A stretch of 64,000 nucleotides of DNA from Eggerthellaceae bacterium (lineage in GTDB: Bacteria; Actinomycetota; Coriobacteriia; Coriobacteriales; Eggerthellaceae), in NCBI GenBank assembly GCA_022791455.1, contig JAAVZC010000014.1:124001-188000 (forward strand). Direction: 5' to 3'. The notes below the pieces were generated by a model. That model saw only the letters and a program-made list of their open reading frames with translations. It was not told the origin of the DNA and searched no databases. Both the position numbers and the translations under genes were made by a program. Positions 58,087-64,000 of the stretch are shown here, one piece after another (position 1 is the first letter of the stretch; each line of letters begins with the position of its first letter).

Positions 58087-58740
58087 TTAACCCTGCCAGG
58101 TCATGTCGCGGAGGATGTAGGAGCAGCTGGGATTGTTGCCCACGTTGTGCAGGTGATACACCTGGTCCTCCGTGAAGGGGCGCACGCATTCCAGCATGGA
58201 TACGCGGGCGTTGTGCACGTCGTCGTACTCGGCTTCGTACTCCAGCACGCGGCCGGGGGCCACGAAGGAGTCCCAACCGGCCTCCAGGTCGCCGAAGAAG
58301 CGGGCGCGGGCGCCGCACTGGGCCACACACTGGGGCAGCTCGCCCTGAGAAGTCTTCTGCTCGCAGAGGGTGCATTTCTCCACCACGCGCTCCTCCTCAT
58401 TGAGGTAGCGAACCCCGTAGGGGCAGGCCATCGCGCAGAACTGGCAGCCGATGCACTTCTCCTTGTCGATCTGCACGGTGCCGTCGGCCAGTTTGTGGCT
58501 GGCCTCGGTGGGGCACACACTCACGCACGGGGCGTCGGCACAGTGCTGGCAGGTGATGGGGAGGAAGCACATCTCCACGTCCGGCACAACAGCGCCTTCG
58601 TACTTCGGGTTCGGCCCCACGCGCAGCACTTTGTTCCAGAAGTTGCCGATGGGCACTTCGTTCACCGCCTTGCAGGCAACCGAGCAGGAAAGGCAGCCGA
58701 CACATTTATTAAGGTCGGTGATGATAGCGTATTGAGTCAT
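58087..58740 (-). CDS. four-cluster ferredoxin subunit (module 3)
   Basis: A 217-residue ferredoxin with CVGCLSCSVAC, CQHCADAPCVSVCP, CIGCQFCAMACPYG and CTLCEQK...CVAQC. It starts three bases after the stop of the catalytic gene and ends YHLHNVGNNPSCSYILRD. Closest in layout to the module 1 ferredoxin (both have RARFFGDLEAG), suggesting duplication. Confidence 0.92.
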   Translation of the reverse strand: MTQYAIITDLNKCVGCLSCSVACKAVNEVPIGNFWNKVLRVGPNPKYEGAVVPDVEMCFLPITCQHCADAPCVSVCPTEASHKLADGTVQIDKEKCIGCQFCAMACPYGVRYLNEEERVVEKCTLCEQKTSQGELPQCVAQCGARARFFGDLEAGWDSFVAPGRVLEYEAEYDDVHNARVSMLECVRPFTEDQVYHLHNVGNNPSCSYILRDMTWQG

Positions 58741-58743
58741 GGG

Positions 58744-61719
58744 TTAGTCCCTTCCCTCGTAGGTGGGCAGCCATTCCTTCAGACGCGGGTCGGAGGCATC
58801 GGAGATGCAGGGAGTGCCGTCCACGTCGCAGGGGCAGGGGTTGCCGAACGGGCTGTTCTCAGGAGTGGCCTTGTAAATCTTGACCGGGTAAGCGCGCAGC
58901 TGCGAGGAGCCGGTGTAGGGGTCCTGCGCCTCCTTGTCCACCAGGGCGTTGATGGTCACCAAATCCCAGCCGTGGGTGGGAGCGGACATTTCCGGCAGCC
59001 ACCAGTTGTGCTCGGCGTTGATGACGCCCGGCTTGATGCCGTGGTAGAGGTCCGCCACCTGGCGCACCTTGCCGTCCTTCGACTCGATCCACACCCAGTC
59101 GCCTTGGCTGATGCCCAGCTTCTCGGCGTCCACGGGGTTGATTTCCACGCGCGGGGACGGCCACTGCTCGCGGCACCAGGGCAGCTGACGGTGCTCGGAA
59201 TGGAAGTACACCGGGTTGCGGCGGCCAGTAGTCATGTTGAAGGGGTACTCCTCCATGAGCTCCGGCGTGGACACCGGCGACAGCGGCGGCTCCTTGTACT
59301 CGGGGAAGCAGATCTCGGAAGGCGTGTGGTCCTTCAGGCGCTCCGGCAGGCCCTTCGTTTCCGGGGAAAGATAGGTCTCCATGATGGTGGACCAGATCTC
59401 CATCTTCATGCACGGAACGGACATGCCGGGCATGTGGTCGCCTTCGACGTACTGCATGCCGTCCACCTGGCGCAGCTCGCCGGTCTCATAGCGGTGGTAG
59501 GTGCCCCACACCTCGGGGTACTCGTCCTTGGCGCGCCACCAGCCGTGCTCGGCGAACTTGGCGAGGTACTCCTCGGCGGTCATGCCGGTGCCCTTCACGC
59601 AGTAGTCCATGTAGCGGGAAACGGGGCCCCAAGCGTCGCCGGTCTCCGGGTTGTAGAGCGGCTTGCCGGCCTCCTTGTACCACAGAGCGGCGGCTTCCAG
59701 CTCGAACTTGGTCTCACCCGGAGGCGCGATGCAGTTCACGTTGGCGCCGTAGGCACCGTGCGAACCCTGGGAGATGCGGGCGAAGCCGGGGATCTCCATC
59801 CAGTGCTGGGCGGGCAGCTTGATGTCGGCCATCTCGGTCATGGGATGGTGCCACAGGTCCTGGTCCACGAAGAAGTCCATAGACTTCAGCGCCTCCCAGC
59901 CGTAGGTGGCGTTGGACTGGTTCATGAAGTCGCCGGTGACGGCGATGCAGCCGCGGATGGGGTACGGCTTGCCCTCAATGGCCGCCACCCAGCAGCTCTT
60001 GGCGTCGGTGCGGGCGGTCCAGCGGGTCAGCGGGAACTCCTCGGCGCAGGCGATGTTGGCCTTCTTGTCGAACTGCTCCACGAACTCGCCAGTGGAGGGG
60101 GCGGGCTTCTTCTCGTTGTTAGCGGGCACCGCTACGCCACCGGCGTCGATGGGCACACGAGTCATGCCGCGGTTTCCGGCCGGGGAATCGTAAGCGCCCA
60201 CCATAGCGGACAGAATGCCCAGCGCGCGGAAGTTCTGCAGGGAGTTGCCGCACTGCTCCGGCGCCAGCTGGTAGTGCAGGCCGCCGTTGGCGAAGCGGGG
60301 GTCGAAGCGCTGGCTGGCCCAGGCCTCCACCGCCTCCTCGATGAGCGCCGGGTCCACGTCGCAGATCTCGCCGGTGTACTCGGGGGTGTACTTCTCCACC
60401 ACGTCGTCCCAGAACTTCTTCCAGACGCTCTTCACCTTCACGGTGCGGCCGTCCTTCAGCGTGACCTCGCCCTCGTACCACAGCTCCGGCTCGCGCTCGA
60501 TCTCGAACTGGGTGGGGTCCGGGATGCGGCCGGACACGTCGCCGTCGCTCCCGTCGCCGCGGATGTCGCCGGAGGGGCGCACGTAGTCGGTGAAGGTGGT
60601 GGGCTTGTGGTGCTCCTTCTCCCCTTCCCAAAGGCCGATGTTCTCATCGGCGTCGAAGTAGGTCATGCAGTTGTTCAGGCTGTCCCACACCATGAAGCGG
60701 CTCACGCTGCCGCCCTCTACCAAATCGCATTCGCGCAGCAGGCGGGTCTTCACGTTCAGGCCGTTGCCCTTGGTGAACTTGCCGGTGAAGAAGGGCTGGT
60801 CGTTGATGTCCAGCTCCTCGCAGTAGAGGTAGGGGCCGTTGGTCCAGCGGGTGCAGAAGGTGTGGTCCTCCCAGCCGTTCTTCATCACCAGGTGAGTCCA
60901 GCCCAGCGCCATGGCGCCATCGGTGCCGGGGCGCAGCGCCAGGTGGATGTCTGCCTCGTGGCCCTCGTTGTTCAGGCGCGGATCGATGAGGATGTACTTC
61001 TCGCACCGGGCGATGGTCTCGGAGATGGTGCGGCAGGTGTCGTCGTAGTTGGAGAGCGACGGGCTGGTGCCCCACTGCACGTACACCTTCGGGAAGCCCA
61101 CGGTCTCGTTGAAGAAGATGCCGTTCTCGAGGGTAAGCGAGCCGGCGTCGCGGCGGATGCCCTTGCAGATCTGCGCTGCCCCGTGGCCGTTCACGCCACC
61201 GCCGTAGAGCTGTGCCAGACGGCCGGCGCCCATGCCCCAGAAGCGGGAGGTGCCGGTCATGGTCATGATGGTCTCGCCGCCCCAGCGGTCCGCCAGTTCG
61301 GTGAACTTGTCGTGGGCCATAGAGATGGCTTCGTCCCAGGTGATGCGCACCCAGCCGGGATCCTCGCCCTTGGGGTTGGTGCGCTTCATGGGGTAGAGCA
61401 CACGGTCGGGGTGATAAGCGGCCTGGATGGAGGCCTGCGATTTGGTGCAGCAGTTGCCGTTGGACTGGTAGGCGGACTCGTCGCCCTCCACCAAAACGGC
61501 GCGGCCGTTCTTCACGGTCACCCACACGCCGCACTCCATCTTGCCGCATCCGCGGCAGGCGGTGCGCACGCGCTTTACTTCGCCGGCGTTCTCGGCCGCC
61601 TCGCCCGCGATGGCCCGGCCCGGCTGGATGCCCGCCGCTCCCGCCAATGCGGCGGTGCCGGCTACGGCCGCCGACAGCTTCAGAAAGCTCCGGCGCGTGG
61701 TATTGAGTTGAACTCCCAT
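58744..61719 (-). CDS. molybdopterin oxidoreductase, catechol-dehydroxylase-like (module 3)
   Basis: A 991-residue Tat-exported enzyme (NTTRRSFLKLS, 6-16). Cluster cysteines 55, 58, 63 and 90/91 match module 1. AQICKGIRRD places Cys185 as the candidate Mo ligand. GRRNPVYFHSEHRQLPWCREQWPSPR, HNWWLPE and KATPENSPFGNPCPCD are family features. An insertion near 400 (PSGDIRGDGSDGDVSGRIPD) is not in the other two. The start at 61719 has GAGGAG; an earlier in-frame ATG lacks the Tat layout. It is divergent from the module 3 LuxR gene. Substrate unknown. Confidence 0.85.
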   Translation of the reverse strand: MGVQLNTTRRSFLKLSAAVAGTAALAGAAGIQPGRAIAGEAAENAGEVKRVRTACRGCGKMECGVWVTVKNGRAVLVEGDESAYQSNGNCCTKSQASIQAAYHPDRVLYPMKRTNPKGEDPGWVRITWDEAISMAHDKFTELADRWGGETIMTMTGTSRFWGMGAGRLAQLYGGGVNGHGAAQICKGIRRDAGSLTLENGIFFNETVGFPKVYVQWGTSPSLSNYDDTCRTISETIARCEKYILIDPRLNNEGHEADIHLALRPGTDGAMALGWTHLVMKNGWEDHTFCTRWTNGPYLYCEELDINDQPFFTGKFTKGNGLNVKTRLLRECDLVEGGSVSRFMVWDSLNNCMTYFDADENIGLWEGEKEHHKPTTFTDYVRPSGDIRGDGSDGDVSGRIPDPTQFEIEREPELWYEGEVTLKDGRTVKVKSVWKKFWDDVVEKYTPEYTGEICDVDPALIEEAVEAWASQRFDPRFANGGLHYQLAPEQCGNSLQNFRALGILSAMVGAYDSPAGNRGMTRVPIDAGGVAVPANNEKKPAPSTGEFVEQFDKKANIACAEEFPLTRWTARTDAKSCWVAAIEGKPYPIRGCIAVTGDFMNQSNATYGWEALKSMDFFVDQDLWHHPMTEMADIKLPAQHWMEIPGFARISQGSHGAYGANVNCIAPPGETKFELEAAALWYKEAGKPLYNPETGDAWGPVSRYMDYCVKGTGMTAEEYLAKFAEHGWWRAKDEYPEVWGTYHRYETGELRQVDGMQYVEGDHMPGMSVPCMKMEIWSTIMETYLSPETKGLPERLKDHTPSEICFPEYKEPPLSPVSTPELMEEYPFNMTTGRRNPVYFHSEHRQLPWCREQWPSPRVEINPVDAEKLGISQGDWVWIESKDGKVRQVADLYHGIKPGVINAEHNWWLPEMSAPTHGWDLVTINALVDKEAQDPYTGSSQLRAYPVKIYKATPENSPFGNPCPCDVDGTPCISDASDPRLKEWLPTYEGRD

Positions 61720-61866
61720 TCCCACTCCTCTCGTTTTCGGATGGCGCCTTCCCTTCAGCGCCGTCCTCAACTTTAGGAAGGGGGCGGGGCTCCGCCAATC
61801 GACCCGCAGGGGGAAATAGCCCCCGACAGCAGCCTTTCACGGGATGAATTATTCGCCGAGCGCCTT

Positions 61867-61880
61867 CATACTCCCGTATG
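61867..61880. promoter_or_regulatory. CATAC-TCCC-GTATG palindrome in module 3 divergent promoter
   Basis: Perfect 5-bp arms near the middle of the 264-base gap between divergent genes. Candidate operator. Confidence 0.35.
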
Positions 61881-61983
61881 ATTTTTCTGCGTTTGCCCAG
61901 TTCAAGCGATGCGGTGCCGTAACTTCTTTCCCCAAGCGTCGCTCCATCGGGTATAGTTGACCTCATCACTTAGAGGGGGCGCT

Positions 61984-63642
61984 ATGACGAGGGACAATCT
62001 GAGGAGCATTGTCGCTAATACCAGCGAGGCAATTCCCGGCATGGCGATTGCCGTCACGGGCGTCTCTTTGGCTATCTACGCGTTCGAGGCGAATCGCATG
62101 GCCTCGTTCTTGAGCGTGCCCGGGGCGTCCGCCGCCAATACCGCTTCGCTCTTTGTGGCTGTTCTGCTGTTGGCGGGGCTCGCTCTTTGCTACCGGGCGC
62201 GGCCGTCGCTTCGCATCCACCGCAACCCCTTTTTCGGATTCCTCATCGCCGGGCTGCTTTCCGTCAGCTTGCTGTGCGCGTCGGGAACCATTACCGCACC
62301 GTCCAGCCAGCTTTCCGCCCTGGCCCTCATGGTCAGTTCCATCACGAAATCGTTGCTCTTGATATGCTGGGTCGAGGTGCTGTGTACGTTCAGCGGCCGG
62401 CAATGCGCCACCATCCTGGCGCTCGCCATCGGGACAACCGGGGTGCTCAACGGCTTTTCGGCGCTAGTGAAACCGGATGCCGTTACCGTGCTCGTAGCCA
62501 TGGTGCCGCTGCTTTCGGCCGCGTGCCTGTACTGGTTCAAGGACAAACAGGAGTCGTTCGACCTCTCCCCTCGCCCGCTGTCGCTTCGAGACGGTCGCGC
62601 CCGCAAGGACATTCTCAAGGCGCCGCAGCCCTATTTCCGTGGACGCTTCCTGGTGTTTCTGGCGCCGCTCCCCTTCTACACCTTTGCCTTCGGTTTCATT
62701 CACTACGCTTGGATCCCCTTCCAGGACGGCGGCGGGGCTTCCATGACCATCCAGATGTCGGCGGCTGCTGGCACCGTATTGGCTGCTTTGTTTTTGATGC
62801 TGTTGATTGCATATTTCTGGGGACCGAAGAAGACCGAGCTATACAGCTTGTTCATTTTGTTCCTCGTAGGCATCGCGCTATATGTGAGCACTATGTTCCA
62901 GGGAATGCTACCGGGCATGTACGTAGTGCCGCTGAACATTGCCCAGAAAATGACGCTCTTTTTGGTGATGATGGCGCCGTTCTTGGTGCCAGCGCGGCGC
63001 TCCTCCCTCTCGGTGGCGGCCGTGGCTTCGGCGCTGTACACCTTAGGACGGGGAGCCTCTTCGCTTGCCGCCGCGGTTTCAGACCCTTCCATTTATTCCA
63101 TCGGGGTTCTGGGCGCCATCTTGGTAGCAGCAGTCTTCATCATTGCCGGCGTGATGATCAACGGGAATGTGGCGCCAAGCGGCGAGAGCGCTGCGAACGC
63201 GAAGGGCGATGCGCGGGCGGCGGGCGCGGTACGACTGCGGAAGTCGGCCATTGCCCCAAGCGAAAGCCTCACAAGCCCCGGTGGAAGCCTGCGGGAAACG
63301 GGGACGGCGAAAGCGGCAAGGCCCGATGGGGCTGCAGGCACGACAACCCGCTCAGTCCCCGATGCGGAGAGGGCTGCGAGTGCACCAGCGCACCCGACCC
63401 CCGATACAATTTCCGAAGAGGAGCGCACCCTTGCTGCCTGCGACCGGTTGGCCCGCAGCCACGGCCTCACCAATCGCGAGCGGGAAATCCTGTACCTGCT
63501 GGCCCAGGGGCTGAACGCCGGCGCCATCGCCGAGGAGTTGACGGTAAGCACCTCCACCGTGAAGACCCACATGCGCAACGTCTACGCCAAGCTGGAAGTG
63601 CACACTCAAAACGAACTGCTCCTCCTGGTACATCGAGGCTAA
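61984..63642 (+). CDS. LuxR-type regulator with multi-pass membrane domain (module 3)
   Basis: A 552-residue protein. About twelve hydrophobic segments span residues 20-395; a long Ser/Ala/Pro/Gly linker (about 400-485) leads to the LuxR domain HGLTNREREILYLLAQGLNAGAIAEELTVSTSTVKTHMRNVYAKLEVHTQNELLLLV. The ATG at 61984 follows AGAGGGGG. Divergent from the module 3 molybdoenzyme. The linker is longer than in the other modules and resembles that of the regulator at 17.8 kb. Confidence 0.92.
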   Translation: MTRDNLRSIVANTSEAIPGMAIAVTGVSLAIYAFEANRMASFLSVPGASAANTASLFVAVLLLAGLALCYRARPSLRIHRNPFFGFLIAGLLSVSLLCASGTITAPSSQLSALALMVSSITKSLLLICWVEVLCTFSGRQCATILALAIGTTGVLNGFSALVKPDAVTVLVAMVPLLSAACLYWFKDKQESFDLSPRPLSLRDGRARKDILKAPQPYFRGRFLVFLAPLPFYTFAFGFIHYAWIPFQDGGGASMTIQMSAAAGTVLAALFLMLLIAYFWGPKKTELYSLFILFLVGIALYVSTMFQGMLPGMYVVPLNIAQKMTLFLVMMAPFLVPARRSSLSVAAVASALYTLGRGASSLAAAVSDPSIYSIGVLGAILVAAVFIIAGVMINGNVAPSGESAANAKGDARAAGAVRLRKSAIAPSESLTSPGGSLRETGTAKAARPDGAAGTTTRSVPDAERAASAPAHPTPDTISEEERTLAACDRLARSHGLTNREREILYLLAQGLNAGAIAEELTVSTSTVKTHMRNVYAKLEVHTQNELLLLVHRG

Positions 63643-63768
63643 AGCCGCTTCAAGCTGTCGTTCCGGACAAAGCGCCCGAACTTCTTGCATGCGCCAGACT
63701 AAGTGCATGGTTTTTTCGCCACGAACGGCAATCAATCCCCGTTTCCCACTATCCGGAAAGGCCCGTCA

Positions 63769-63807
63769 TTGCTTTCGGAAAAAGCCTGTTTTATAATTCG
63801 GAAAAAG
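63769..63807 (+). promoter_or_regulatory. promoter with two direct repeats, ATPase gene
   Basis: TTGCTT (63769-63774), 17-base spacer, TATAAT (63792-63797). TTCGGAAAAAG occurs at 63774-63784 and 63797-63807, one copy beside each promoter element, so a regulator bound there would block transcription. Confidence 0.6.
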
Positions 63808-63845
63808 ATAGAAATTGCTGATAAAATCAGAATTGAGGGATTATT

Positions 63846-64000
63846 ATGGACAGCCATAATCTAACGCCTCTGGGATATCTCCCTCGCATCGCAGACGAGC
63901 AAATTGATCGGTACCTCAAAATCTTCGGAGCAGTTGAAATTGCAGGAACGAAGTGGTGCGGCAAAACATGGTCCGCGCTTGCGCACGGCAAAAGCGTCAG
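63846..64000 (+). CDS. AAA/DUF4143-type ATP-binding protein, N-terminal part (3' end outside window)
   Basis: The first 51 residues, MDSHNLTPLGYLPRIADEQIDRYLKIFGAVEIAGTKWCGKTWSALAHGKSV, are typical of the AAA_14/DUF4143 ATPases: the P-loop GTKWCGKT is present at about 34-41. These proteins are widespread in gut bacteria, with debated roles (possible toxin-like or DNA-linked ATPases). The AT-rich 5' region differs from its neighbours, hinting at horizontal acquisition. The reading frame is open to the window edge. Confidence 0.8.
   Translation, partial: MDSHNLTPLGYLPRIADEQIDRYLKIFGAVEIAGTKWCGKTWSALAHGKSV

Noticed and set aside
58069..61776. 1235-codon open frame on the plus strand over module 3
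   Set aside because: It is antisense to an enzyme and ferredoxin with intact cysteine and Tat motifs; its translation is His/Val/Gly-rich without any domain, as expected in GC-rich antisense frames.

Overview
The window is GC-rich DNA from a strictly anaerobic actinobacterium, most likely class Coriobacteriia, family Eggerthellaceae (Eggerthella/Gordonibacter-like). The evidence is an actinobacterial-type integration host factor, an actinobacterial 6C small RNA, class III (glycyl-radical) ribonucleotide reductase, several Tat-exported molybdopterin oxidoreductases, and LuxR regulators with a large multi-pass membrane domain, a combination typical of that family. No rRNA, tRNA, CRISPR array, phage or complete insertion sequence was seen.

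Layout. 1-2.8 kb: two alpha/beta hydrolases with a flavodoxin lipoprotein and an FMN reductase-like protein. 2.8-13.9 kb: mostly housekeeping (DUF454, Fe-ADH-like, aldo/keto reductase, MFS permease, mIHF, MazG, DUF362, Apt, TrmH, CmpB-like and small membrane proteins). 14.0-19.4 kb: a PsrABC/PhsABC-like molybdoenzyme operon divergent from a membrane LuxR regulator. 19.4-25.7 kb: HtpG behind a CIRCE operator, a thiamine-precursor ABC operon behind a TPP riboswitch, and a GNAT/DUF1778 toxin-antitoxin pair. 25.9-30.5 kb: a second three-subunit molybdoenzyme operon whose catalytic gene is frameshifted at a G9 tract in front of its Tat motif. 30.9-46.3 kb: HerA-type ATPase, metallo-beta-lactamase protein, Zn-ribbon/DUF5685/DnaJ cluster, MscS channel, NrdG/NrdD with a Cro/CI regulator between them, SNF2 helicase and a degenerate homocysteine-methyltransferase-like protein. 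46.6 kb: 6C RNA. 47.0-63.6 kb: three modules, each a membrane LuxR gene divergent from a large Tat-exported molybdoenzyme plus a four-cluster ferredoxin, related in architecture to the catechol dehydroxylases of gut Eggerthellaceae. The window ends inside an AAA/DUF4143-type ATPase gene.

How it fits together. Five molybdoenzyme systems and four membrane LuxR regulators suggest a genome that adapts anaerobic respiration to many alternative electron acceptors by adding locally regulated modules. The window also carries at least two families of intergenic palindromic repeats. One (TGAYCTGG/CCAGRTCA core) shows compensatory base changes between copies. The other (CATCCTGAGCG...) supplies a stop codon to one gene and lies in frame inside two others. 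A 286-bp direct repeat brackets two of the three LuxR-molybdoenzyme modules.
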